A DNA stretch of 64,000 bases from Siderastrea radians (taxonomy: Eukaryota; Cnidaria; Anthozoa; Scleractinia; Rhizangiidae). Position numbers and translations under genes: made by a program. Below, piece by piece: positions 21,610 through 32,075 of this stretch (position 1 is the stretch's first letter; every line of letters starts with the position of its first letter). Location: positions 16,670,475 to 16,734,474 of the forward strand of contig OZ024898.1 of the NCBI GenBank assembly GCA_964017195.1, given 5' to 3'. The notes beneath the pieces are model-generated. The model saw only the letters and a list, made by a program, of their open reading frames with translations, was not told where the DNA came from and did not search any database.

Positions 21610-21859
21610 TGATCTTGCCTTGAAACAACAGCCATTTTTGCCTTTCCTGGTTGGTCACCGCTCGCTCCATTTTATTTGCATTTAATTAACATGGCCTGCA
21701 ACGAGTGCTGGAAAAATAAGGAGGGAGAGGGTTACCCTTGTATTTTTTCAAAACAAGAGACGCCGAACCTTTAGAAAAAAAAAGAGCGACTCGGTGGCAT
21801 CCTTTCACTCTTACTGGTAACCATGGCCGAAAGATGACAAAGTCGACGTTTGCAAGGGC

Positions 21860-22111
21860 TTGTTCCTGAGATCCCTCAAACCCAGTTTCGCTGCGCTTGT
21901 TTTATCGACGATGGTGTCAGAGAGATATCATACCTCGTGTCCCGTGTGCCTCGATGAACAACAACAGCCCCCTCCCCCCGTTGCTGTGGTCCTTCCTGCT
22001 CAGGCACGCCTCAACTGTGGAGTAGTGTTTGAACGGCTGAGGCAACTACTCAATTACCCTGACTTGGGACGAAAACTTGGTCAAGTAAGAGCCATTATTC
22101 TTACTGTCTAA
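21860..22111 (+). pseudogene. Short frame in module C, copy 1
   Basis: An 83-codon frame, also open at 40044-40295, broken in the third copy (about 44900-45120) by a stop and an extra C in the run of C's. Contains RYHTSCP, a QQQPPPP stretch and ERLRQLLNYPDLGR. No family recognised. Confidence 0.2.
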
Positions 22112-22641
22112 GCACGTAGGAGTAACAAAAAAATCTTTTTAATTTTTTGTCGTCTGTCGTCATGTCTCTTCGCCACCAGCGTCATTTAATGATTCACCTT
22201 ATGACTTTGTTCGTAGATGCATGGGTCATTCCTACTTTTCGAATCGACGTTGTTCACACAGAACTCCACCCTGACTAAATGCAATCCATAGAATTGTCAG
22301 CCTCCTGCAACCTTGGAACCGTTCTTTTTTTGCAACGAGCACTGGAAACGATCGGGGCCCTTCCTACGATTGGATTTGTTTTCTAGCTATAAGGCAAAAG
22401 GAGAACTCTGAGGATCCATTCACGGCCCTCTTCTTTCAGCTCACTCTTGACTCTTAGACTGATTATAAGGCGAAAGAATGAAATTTCAAATTTCAGTTTC
22501 AAAGTATTTTTTCCACACACTTTTTTTCAGCCACGTTTTCAGATGACCTACAATGAACTTCTTTTTCGTTCGTCAACGCATCAAATCGGTTTAACAGAAT
22601 GTTGTGACTGTTAACAAATCCATGTTTTGTTTGGCTGAGCT

Positions 22642-23230
22642 GTGCAATCACGGGTGATTTTTTCTTCTATCAAAGTGCCCTTTTCATCCACCACCCCTTC
22701 TACAAGACTCGTTGTTACTCTCCCTGAAAACCGCGAGCTAACTGAACAAGAACGATGTCTTCTTAGCAAGGATCTTTCGTGTATCCCAACTAGAGCCCAC
22801 AATGACGAATACACAGCAAAAGCAGACTGCGAAAAGTTTTTCTGCTGTCTCCGTCTGAAGGCGTATTTTGGTTCGGACCCATCAAACAACACAGCACCAA
22901 GTCAACTATCAAATCAGTGTGAGGACCCTTTGAAGACCGTAAAACATTCACCTTCCAACTGGACACCACCTCCTGGAAAATTTGCAGCATTTGACTATTA
23001 CATCTCCAAATGCCGCTGCGAAATCAAAATGCTCGACTTCAAACAGCGGGTCTCTAAAACAAACCTATCCCACTAGAGAAAGAAGCCCTTGTCTCTCTAC
23101 GACAACGCAAAGACGTTGTAGTCAAACCGGCCAACAAAGGCGGTGTTGCTGTAGTACGGGCACGTGATCTTTACATCCAGGAAGCTGAAAGACAATTGTC
23201 AGACTCGGCCTATTAACAAAAGCTAGATTG
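22642..23230 (+). pseudogene. PLE-B reverse transcriptase, N-terminal part, copy 1
   Basis: Carries the N-terminal features of Penelope-like RTs: ELTEQERCLLSKDLSCIPT, then LRLKAYF, then a tryptophan-proline motif (SNWTPPP), then in another frame LRQRKDVVVKPANKGG and LYIQEAERQLSD. Frameshifts near 23075 and a stop in SDSAY* disable it. At 23230 the gene is cut by the TIR-PLE element; it resumes at 26910. Upstream it merges with module C with no clear element end. PLE proteins copy their RNA by target-primed reverse transcription; this remnant cannot. Confidence 0.7.
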
Positions 23231-26200
23231 TAGTGGGGCGGATATGTGCAGATTATGCCCTGAATTGTTCATTTTGCGTTCAAAGCACCAAATTCTCAGA
23301 AATGATAGAATTTTTATAGTTGTAAATACTTAATATACTGCCATCGCAAAATTTTATACATAAGTGAGTTTTTGAACTTTTTCCAAAATGGTTGCCATCT
23401 TGACCGGAGGTGGAATTTGGTGTTACCGGAAGTGTCCTTTTTTCTACGTAAATTAATTCTGATGTTGGATAAGACGAGTCCTTGCCTATTTTCAACAATT
23501 TCCGCTTGGAAAATAATGCATTACTATGACTATTTGGTCAAATGGAAGCATTTTCTTCTAAGCCGGATACGAAATTATCCTTAAACTGGAAGAAAGGTTG
23601 ATGCTGAGAAGTAACAAAAATAAAGATATTGCTTCTGACCTATGATGTTGTTTCGTTTCTAGTATGTACACAATAATAGGAAGAAATTTGTATAATACCC
23701 AGAATGCTTCTGTGTATTACCCAGAATGCTCTATAATTTGCACAACAGATCCGCCATCTTTGTTCAGATCGCCATGTGTATCACTGCTAACGCAAACTGT
23801 AAGTATCCACCCGACCAGTGTACTGTTTTAAGAAGACAAACTTGATAGAATAAAATATAAACTTTAAGGAATTTATATAACATACAGACATTTCAGTGAA
23901 ACTTTGGAAAAAAGGGCGACGGGCCTGTGCGGCTCCCACGCGCGTGTTTTAGCCTTTTAAAATGGCTTAAAAATTTAAACCAGAAGTTGTAACTGCAGGT
24001 TTGATTTGTGATTCTCTTTTTAGTGTCCAAAAGAGTACCAGGCCTGCGCGCCTCCTGCGCACCTGGTTTAGCCTTTCTAGAGTTTTGAATTGTTCTCACG
24101 AGTATATTTTTGACGGAACGCTCTCTTAGGGGCGGTTCGTTGAAAATGTCGTTTAGCAACAGGAATTCGTTAAAACTCTTACGCGCTTTCACTACAGAAA
24201 GATCGATCGTTTGAGAATTCAAATCAAACAAGGCAAGAGGCCAATAGCTCCTAGAAAGAACTCAAACACTGTTGTAAATAAGAAACCACATTTCAGGAAG
24301 TTAACGCACTAGGCGCCTAGGAAAAACATTGTAACGCTTGAGCGTGTACTTAAGGTAGCCGAAAGCATGAACAAGAAAATTTCAGAGTTCGGCGAAATGA
24401 TGTCAAAACTAGATGACATTCAAAATAAACATGTTGAACAGTATACATGTCTCTTTTCTGGGTCCCAATACGAATACGGGTCCACTAAGAAGCCATCCAA
24501 AGCAAACTCAATTAAAGGAAAATCAAAAAAGCCAACAAAAATCAATTCACTAAAAGAAAAGACAAAAACGCCACCCAAGGTCAGCTCAACAAAAAGGCGA
24601 AAAGAACGCAGAAAAACCAAACAACAAAATTTAAAAACGCCTTTAGAGGCAAACAAAAAATACATAAAAAATCTCTCGGATTAAAAGCTTACAAATGACC
24701 AGATTAACTTACTGGCGAAAGGGCTAAAATACATTCCCACTCCCGTGACAAACGAGATGCAAACCAAAAAACAACTCTTGCGTGACGTCGATCATTTCGC
24801 GAGAAGAATGTGTCTTCACTACATTTTTCACGGGGAAAACACAAAACCTCATCCTTTCCACGTTAAATCTACATGGAAACCACTAGTACAACAATCCGTA
24901 GCCCTTGAAAGCTATTTAGAAGAGGTCAAAATTAAACTGGCAGAACTAGAACTCAAAAATCCAAAGGATAATCTTAATCCCACTGAACGCGAGACACTTA
25001 ACACCCTAAAGCGTGACACCAACATTAACCTTAAAAAGGCTGACAAAGGAACTACATCTGTAGTTCTAAACATTGAGGACAAAATTAAAGAAGGTCAAAC
25101 CCAGCTAGATGACAGGGAACACTACAGACCTCTTGTGAATCCTTTGGTTTTCAACAGCTCATTAGCGGACTCTATCTTGGAAACCACATAGATGAAATGA
25201 CCAAATCTGGCTTTGTCAAACACGACAACCGCCTCATATTCCAATATTCTACACCCTAACAAAGATACACAAACTGACCCCAGTCGGGAGACCTATTATT
25301 CATTCTTCGATAAACTCCTTCAGCCTATGGCACAACAACAAAAGTCATATCTAAAAGATACAACTCACCTCATCAATTTCTTAGAGAAAACGAAGGTACC
25401 AGAAAACACAATCCTTGTTTCAATGGACGTTATGAGCTTATGTACAAATATACCACAAGACGAACTTAGAATAAACATCAAAAAACGAACCTCCTATCCC
25501 TACACGACTACTGCAAAGAGCGCTCAAACTTATCCTAGCGGAGAACTCCTTCCAGTTTACTGGAAAAACTACGTACAAATATATGGGACTGCCACGGGCA
25601 CCAAAATGGCAGTTGCTTTTGCCAATATTTTCATGGCTAAGGTAACGAGAGAAGAGATCACACAGTTCATTGAACAAGCTAACAAACAACATCAAACTAT
25701 CAAGTCTACAGCTGAAGTATTCAAAACAGAAACAAACTTTTTGGACACTACTGTTTACAAAGGTGAAGGATTTAGAGATGAGTCGGTGCTAGATGTACGC
25801 ACCCATTTTAAGCCCACTGAGACATTTCAGTGCACCCATTTTTCAACTTGCCATCCACCAGGGGTGAAAAGAGGCTTCATCAAAGGAGAGGCTCTAAGAC
25901 TACTTAGAACTAACTCTTCTAAAACATTCTTTAAAGAGAGCGTCACAAACTTCAAAACACATCTTCTTGAGACTGAGAGGATGCCCAGAAAACTTTAAAC
26001 AGACAACCCTCTCAGAAGTTACTTTTGAAGACAGGAATCGAGCCCTCCGACAAAACAAAAACAAAAAAAGAAAATCTTGCCCTTTGTAACGCAATAACAC
26101 CCAGCGGTACCTAACTTAAAACCAATACTCATGAACAGCTGGCATTTCATAACACAGGAACCGTTGCTAAACGACATTTTCAAGGAACCTCCCCTCAAAG

Positions 26201-26909
26201 ATATACTCGTGAGAGCAAACCTCGCGCGCAGGAGACGCGCAGGCCTGTTACTCTTTTAGACACTAAAAAGAGAATCACAAATCAAAACTGCAGTTACAAC
26301 TTCTGGCTTAAATTTTAAGCCATTTTAAAAGGCTAAGACACGCGCGTAGGAGCCCCGCAGGCCCGTCACCCTTTTTAACTTTGCTAAAAAAAACTTGACC
26401 TGTTGAAAAATTTTGGTTCACACATAACCAGCAGTCAATTGCACTTGAATGTACAAGATGTATCTGTAACTCAAACATATTATAAAAGTCGTTTTTAAGA
26501 GCAGGATAGCCAAACAGAAGGTAATTATGATGAAAGAGGCAATATAATTATTATAAAATGGAAAATAACGAGGTTTTCTAGACAGATAAAGGTTATTTTA
26601 GGATTTATACACCACTTCCGGTTTACAGTAACGGCCATTTTGAATATTTTATGTACTTGTATCAGTCTTGTGTTCTGTGGCTCCAGGTTACAGCAAAATT
26701 GTTTATATACTAAAACTAGATTTCTCTGCCTGCCTCAGGACGGTTTTCAAGGCAAACAACTAACTATTAGGGCTTTTCTATTAACTTACAATTCCACTTC
26801 CGGTTCAAGATGGCGGCCATTTTGAAACACCCTCTTAACTCAGCTCACGTCAAAATTTTTTTTGCTCTTAACAGAAAGTTAACAATTCCAGCACATATCC
26901 GCCCCACTA
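23231..26909 (+). mobile_element. TIR-PLE composite element, copy 1
   Basis: Ends are TAGTGGGGCGGATATGTGC on the left and its complement on the right, flanked by TTG on both sides; the flanks join to rebuild PLE-B. Inverted similarity extends inwards in patches: an AAGATGGC/CCGGAAGTG motif near 23385 and 26800, and about 270 bp at 23898-24170 against 26400-26150, GC-rich with CGCGCG. The centre holds the PLE-A gene. It could be a PLE with inverted pseudo-LTRs, a known arrangement in this class, or a TIR transposon that acquired a PLE. Its ends read TAGTG...CACTA, the reverse of CACTA transposons. Confidence 0.65.
24367..25998 (+). pseudogene. PLE-A reverse transcriptase pseudogene, copy 1
   Basis: ATG at 24367 starts a lysine-rich N-terminus. 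A premature TAA at 24682 is absent from the unit 2 copy at 47407, which reads on into LTNDQINLLAKGLKYIPTP, a typical PLE N-terminal motif. Then come ERETLNTLKRDTNI and KADKGTTSVVL (25030-25080), a stop near 25189, frameshifts over the expected KIHK...GRP block, then ILVSMDVMSLCTNIP and GTATGTKMAVAFANIF (about 25575-25630). The palm segment that should carry the YIDD catalytic motif is missing: reading passes in frame from MAKVTREEI to TQFIEQANK. The C-terminal thumb-like part (KGEALRLLRTNSS) is good. No GIY-YIG endonuclease is seen downstream. Confidence 0.75.
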
Positions 26910-28594
26910 TTGTGATCTTACCATGGACCGTAATAAGAAAGTTGCTGAGGTCGTCCATGACGCCATTTCTAAACTGGAACTTCCACCATCAACCACCAAT
27001 TTAATTGTTGACCACCTCCTTGCTTCAAAATTCTACCTTTGCTACTGAACTCCTAGCCACTTATCTCGATATGATCACCAAACCTCTTGTAGAAAACCTA
27101 CCGCGCTACGTCAAAGACACTAATCACATGGTTGACATTGTCGAATCTTTTCGTTTCTCCGGCACCCACAATTATGTGCTCAACATGGACATCAAGTCAT
27201 GTTTCGACATAGCATGGAAGCAAGATTAATCTTCCGTCACAAGACTTTATAACCAAGTGAAATGAACACTGACTTTGCATTTCTCTGATTGTTACTTTTT
27301 AGCGCGCGTGCGTGTCGTAGATTCAGTTTTATCTTTCAAAATTAACCGACACGCGTTATTGCTTAACGTCATTATTTCTCACTGAAGAAGAGATTTTTCC
27401 CATTTTCTCCTTTAACACACATTTAGAGTTACATCAAGAATATCTCGATTTACATGCGCTACACAGTTTTTATGCAATTTTCCGTTTAAAGTGCTTTGCT
27501 ACTGTGACTTTAACATCAAGAATGCCACATCCAAGTAACTTCATGAGAAATTTAAAGAGAGAACTCAACAGCAAAGTCAGCCACTACCATGAGATATCTA
27601 AAAAGGGGCCCCTTCACCTGGCAGACAAAATATTTGACGCCATTTCTAAACGCAAGCTTCCACCAGCAACCACCAATTTAATTTTTGACCACCCCCGTAC
27701 TTCAAGATTCTACCTCCTTCCCAGGATTCATTCGTATCAGCCTGTAACTGTCCTTCTGAAGTCCTAGCCACTTCCCTCGATATGATTACCAAGCCTCTCG
27801 TAGAAAACCTACTGCGCCACGTCAAAGACACTAATCACATGCTTGTCATTGTGGAATCTTTTCGTTTCTCCGGCACTTCCAATTATGTGTTTGCTATGGA
27901 CATCAGGTCATTGTATATCGTTATACCCAATAACGATGGCTTACTAGCACACACACGTAATAACAAACGTGCTTAGCTCAAACCACCTACCCATTCCCTG
28001 GTGTGCCTTGCCGAGCTCGTCCTTACCCTTAATACCTTCTCCTTCAATGGCGAGTATTACCAACAAACTGGAGGCGTGGCGATGGGAAGCTGTTTCGGTC
28101 CGAACTATGCGTGTTTATTCGTTGGCCACATTGAACAGCAGATTTTCCAGCAGTACAAAGGAAAAACACCTGACCTCTACAAGCGCTACATTGACGAATA
28201 GTGGGTGCAGCGTCGGGCACCAAAGAGGACTTCCTAAATAATTTTCATCCAAGCCTGAAATTCACTTGGGCCATCTCAGACGACAAGCTTCCCTTCCTGG
28301 ATCTCTATTTGACCCCTTCCTCTAACCGCCTGATCACTATTTTTACTATAAAGAGACAGACTCCCACTCTTATCTCAATTACTCATCCTCACACCCAGTT
28401 CGTTGCAACAACTCAATTCCTTATAGCCAATTTCTCCGCCTGAAAAGGATCTGCACTGAAGAAGAAGACTTCACAACTAGAAGTGAAGAAATGACTTCAT
28501 ATTTCATACGTCTAAGGATTATTCCCATTTTTTACTTCAAGCGCAGAGATACTAATTTACATTTGCATCAAGAATATCTCTATTGCATTGGACG
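26910..28594 (+). pseudogene. PLE-B reverse transcriptase, palm part and fused second copy, unit 1
   Basis: Resumes PLE-B after the insertion: KKVAEVVHDAISKLELPP, then ELLATYLDMITKPLVENLP and RFSGTHNYVLNMDIKS (to 27229). A degraded stretch follows to about 27635, then a second PLE-B copy: MITKPLVENLLRHVKDTN (27782), YYQQTGGVAMGSCFGPNYAC (about 28050-28110), and YKRYIDE followed at once by a stop (28199-28201) where YIDD is expected. After a shift, DDKLPFLDLYLTPSSN and, in another frame, further thumb-like sequence. It ends near 28594 at module A. Several frameshifts and the altered catalytic motif make it inactive. Confidence 0.7.
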
Positions 28595-29446
28595 AGTGGA
28601 TCTCACGGCTTACCAAATTTCCTAACTTTCCCCATAGATCATTAAATCTCTCGCCTCTCGGGATATGCGTCATCTTTTGGCCAAGATCTTTGTAGGGCTT
28701 CCTTTCATCTGCACATGGACATCCCTGTGAGCATCCTGTGTAAGGAAAACCAAGACACCAGGACCCAACAAGAAGTGTTACGCATTCTTTATCTCTTCTA
28801 GCTACATCACGTCTTTAATCCCCACATTTCATGTTAGGACATGGCTAGGACATTGACTTACAAGATTTTAGTCTCCTGATTAGTCTAATAAGGGAAGACA
28901 CAACAAATGAACTTCAGAGCTGGTGGAGCAGGCATACGCTGGCGCTCTGTACGTAGGTTGCTAAAGTGATTTTTGATTGAGAGCTGTCAAAAATTTCCTT
29001 GATAGTTCGTCCTTATTCAACATCAAAATGTGACGTCATTTGCGAATTTTTAGTTCCGGTATCACGTCAATAACCTCCTTCACCAATGACATCCCTTCCC
29101 TGTGTCACGTGGTATCTTGCGTCGCCAATCATAACTCGCGCATCAAAGTAAGGGTAGCGCACATAGGAGAAAGTACCTTACTACTCGCGAGAATCGCTTG
29201 TCAGACGCATGACCACACCTGAATTTTCTTGTTTGTTTTGACTTTGCTTTCAAAAGGCATAGTGGCAGGACGAGTGTGTTTTCCTTGGAGAATTTGGATA
29301 ACGGGTAGGAGAGCCATCACCGTGTTTCAAAGAAGTCGTCCTCTGGCGGACTTGTCTGCTAGGTACGTTAAGACGCACACTAGCCAATGGAGCTTCCACG
29401 GCCGGACCTTAACCGGGTTTCTCTAGCATAGAGCAACTCAGAGTAT

Positions 29447-29641
29447 TGCTAGTTATCCCTGGATGGGATGCTAGTCCATCACAGGGTTACCCCTACCAGT
29501 GTGTCGCTGGTGGCCATTTCACACACCTGGATAAAGAGAGACAATGTGGGTTAAGTTCCTTGTTTAAGGAAAGAACACGAATTCAGGGACTGGCTCAAAC
29601 AGACAAGAACTCCAACACATTAACCACTAAACCACCGCACC
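29447..29641 (-). mobile_element. tRNA-derived SINE-like insert, copy 2
   Basis: Best preserved of the three. Minus strand from 29641: GGGGTGCGGTGGTTTAGTGG contains the A-box-like TGGTTTAGTGG; the B-box-like TGTTTGAGCC is at 29601-29592. The far end has GGGATGCTAGTCCATCACAG, widely seen in invertebrate SINE-like repeats. Confidence 0.55.
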
Positions 29642-29737
29642 CCCAGGACTTGACTGCTAGCTAACAGTTAAAGACTAGAGTGTTGACGCTCACTATCTAC
29701 CACTCCTTATGCCCAAATATGGTCATAGACTTTTCTA

Positions 29738-29926
29738 ATGGATCAGCCTTTATGTACACACTACACGGGAGGTGCCTGCGGTGTGAATCTTTTGACTGAG
29801 GAACTTGTGATACAAGTAGAAGTAGTCATAGGTCCTGCACATTCTCCAAGTAAAAAGATCACTCCTATTGCAAGTCAAATGTTAGTGCATGGAGATCTAT
29901 TCGTGGACCAAGCCACTCAAAAGTGA
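29738..29926 (+). pseudogene. Truncated equivalent of the 1045-1350 frame
   Basis: Same start, but a TGA replaces the TGG at the equivalent of 1231, ending the frame after 62 codons. Unknown function. Confidence 0.2.
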
Positions 29927-30103
29927 CTGAAGAACCATCCCCGTGGAAGTTATGTCTGTCAAATCTTGAAACCTATTTTTTATCATAAAAAAAATAGTGT
30001 AGCATCATTTCCGTTATCAACAGACATAATAGCTTTATGAAAACAGAACCCGTCAGTACTTAGAACAAACAGCGCAGAGACATTCTTCGTTTCTTAAATT
30101 ACG

Positions 30104-30403
30104 TCAAAAATAACGAAACATTTGACAACTGAAGCCCTCTCTTTTTGTCTTCTCTTTCTCAAAGGTTTCGTCGTCGGCCATGACGGCACAGTAGCAGATG
30201 ATAAAGTGATTGGCACCATCTCTATTCAATTTCAGTAATAGGTGTGTACGAACTCTCAACACATCCTCCATCCAAGGATCTTCCACCTCTTTCCTTTCAA
30301 TCATGGTCGTCTCTTGCTCCGTTCCCACTTCCAAAATCCTGTACCCCTTTTGATTACTAAACCTACTTAAATCATGCAGACCCACTCCGAAACTGTATGC
30401 CAT
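30104..30403 (-). CDS. Hypothetical 99-codon minus-strand frame, longest copy
   Basis: Longest version of the frame seen in unit 1 at 1470-1655, from an ATG at 30403: MAYSFGVGLHDLSRF, then ETTMIERKEVED and HFIICYCAVMADDE. The upstream bases also occur in unit 3 (53705-53870) but there the 3' part has been deleted. Not recognised; no signal peptide or obvious membrane helix. Possibly a decayed exon. Confidence 0.2.
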   Translation of the reverse strand: MAYSFGVGLHDLSRFSNQKGYRILEVGTEQETTMIERKEVEDPWMEDVLRVRTHLLLKLNRDGANHFIICYCAVMADDETFEKEKTKREGFSCQMFRYF

Positions 30404-31282
30404 ATTGGCTGGAGTAAACTACCCTTTGACTGGTGTTCCCTTAATTGTCTTTATACTGCTATACCGCAAAGTTAAAGAAAAAACGAAAGAATAGAAAAAG
30501 GGAAAGGAGGACCCCTCTTTTTTACCCTTTCCCAAGAAACCAAGTAACATGAGTCGACTGTATAAAAAGAGGTGCTTTGGCTCTCTGGGTCTTTTTCTCA
30601 GTGACCTGAGCCAGATAATAAATCAGGCAGAGGAAGCAGATCTTAGTAGTGTGTCACGTAAGACGTCCTGTCTTTGCTAGTAGAACAAGAAGAGGATGAC
30701 TCTTGATGATAAGACCACCTCTTTTTTATACAGCGGTAGTTGTATTGATCCTAATGCAGAGTAGGCGTTCGAAGTTGACCTTCAACCTGATGTGGAACGG
30801 CATTTAAACACAATTGCGTCAAACGGGCAATTTTGTGGACTGTCTTGATCCAGTAACTACCGACAAAGGATGCAATGAGCCATCAATCGTGTGTTGGACT
30901 CTTGCATAGCTGACGAGGACCAGCGGTATTTCACCCTTGACTTTTCTATAATTTCTAAGGAGGGGCATTGCGGGCGGGGGAGTGGCTTTGTGGTGGGTTG
31001 TGCGAGTGTGAGCTCCTACAACGTTTGGCTGATGCTTTGAAAGGGAGGGAGCAATTTGAAGGTGTCAACTCTCCGTCGCACAAATTAAAACCGGGGCAAC
31101 AGAGTCCTTGAAATAAAACAAAAAAGATCCCGAGTGTGGTAATGAACCCCTGTGATTACCAGAGGTGTATTTGCAAACAACGAGTAAGAGATTTATTATC
31201 CAACTCAACTGTACAATATTTTGGGATTTTTGTACTCTTTTTGCGCGCCTTCTGTACAATAATTAATACAGTTGGATGGTAA

Positions 31283-31316
31283 ACTTACTTACTTACTGAC
31301 TTATTTACTTACTTAT
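31283..31316. repeat. (ACTT)n microsatellite, copy 2
   Basis: Orthologous to 2439-2462, with interruptions. Confidence 0.9.
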
Positions 31317-31399
31317 CCTCTTTGTTCTTTATGGAATATAGGTCATCCCCTAGAACTCGCCATCTGACCTTATGTGTCCATTCTATCAACACTACGTCA

Positions 31400-31561
31400 A
31401 TGCCCAGACCTGTCGCTGATTCCTACAACGAGTTACTAATCTTCAAGAGATGCAAGAGTAGAAGAAGGAGAAAAAGTGAAACACCAGCCAAACGTTGGAG
31501 AAGCCGCTTAACTTCAGACACTCCAGGCGAACAAAGGAAAAGAGGAAGAGGAAGAGCATGA
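31400..31561 (+). pseudogene. Basic hypothetical frame, copy 2 (truncated)
   Basis: Matches 2564-2872 in its first 45 codons, including the RRRRKSE stretch, then a two-base difference (CACTCCAGG against CACTCTCCAGG) shifts it to an early stop. The following part present in unit 1 and unit 3 (about 2760-3110) is mostly deleted here. Confidence 0.25.
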
Positions 31562-31763
31562 GGACACACCACTGCCACTTCACGTCACGATTTTCAAGTA
31601 GAGTTGGTGACCTAGTGCGAATCGGAGATCAGGTTACTGAAGATAAGGTGTCCAACATTTAAGGTGATTCCATTTAATTGCATTGCGCATCCTTTCTGCG
31701 CATCATTTTTCCCTTGATTAGCGCGCAGCGAGCGCGTGCACTTTCGGAACTTGGTAGGTTTTT

Positions 31764-31997
31764 ATGAAAACTGAGTTGTTTAGAGAAATAAATGATCGTT
31801 TTGTCCTAATTGAGCACGGTGACCCCCATTTTTTATTGTATAAACTCAATGAGGACAGTGTTCCCAAAGCCAAACAAAAAAAGTTAGCAAGAATCTATGA
31901 TCAGATTTTGCACACTTTAAAAAAATCCCTACAAAAAAAAAACATTTATTGTAGAGGACCGTACCTCAATCTACCTTTGTCACCGTCTACTTTTTGA
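31764..31997 (+). pseudogene. Reading frame abutting the satellite, copy 2
   Basis: The longest continuous version of this frame (77 codons), beginning MKTELFREINDRFVLIEHGD. It ends at the TGA in the TTTTTGAGTTTCC context; in an adjacent frame the conserved stretch ENLKLFGHV runs on into the satellite. Unknown family. Confidence 0.25.
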
Positions 31998-32075
31998 GTT
32001 TCCAGAAAATTTGAAGCTTTTCGGCCATGTTTTGTACAACACAAATGACTATACATATGTAGAAAGTCGCCCAGA

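Larger units (their letters stand above)
20445..22641. repeat. Module C, copy 1
   Basis: About 2.2 kb, repeated at 38647-40859 and, without its first 0.7 kb, at 44182-45676. It contains a degenerate minus-strand gene and a short plus-strand frame. The stretch 22112-22641 has no recognisable gene and leads into the 5' part of PLE-B. Confidence 0.8.
1..28600. repeat. Giant tandem repeat, unit 1
   Basis: The sequence starting CTCACGGCTTACCAAATTTC at 11 recurs at 28602 and 52537, and the modules after it recur in the same order each time: A, satellite, B, (GA)n, C, PLE-B, TIR-PLE, PLE-B. This first unit is the longest because it carries about 8.5 kb between B and C (11871-20444) and an expanded satellite. 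It lacks two pieces of B present in unit 3 (equivalents of about 61436-62087 and 62878-63498). Its end is placed where the PLE-B tail runs into the next A module. Direct reading of the sequence supports the repeat; the true biological start of the unit cannot be fixed from a circularly permuted series. Confidence 0.9.
28601..32075. repeat. Module A, copy 2
   Basis: Same content and order as 1-3540. It includes about 70 bp (29130-29200) absent from copy 1 and present in copy 3, so copy 1 has a deletion there. Between sub-features nothing else is recognisable. Confidence 0.8.

Noticed and set aside
25998..26600. GIY-YIG endonuclease domain expected after a Penelope-type RT
   Set aside because: No GIY, YIG or associated residues could be seen in any frame downstream of PLE-A or PLE-B in any copy.
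23231..26909. CACTA-type DNA transposon, because of CACTA/TAGTG ends and a 3-bp flank repeat
   Set aside because: The orientation is reversed (TAGTG at the left, CACTA at the right), and no CACTA transposase is present; the cargo is a PLE reverse transcriptase.
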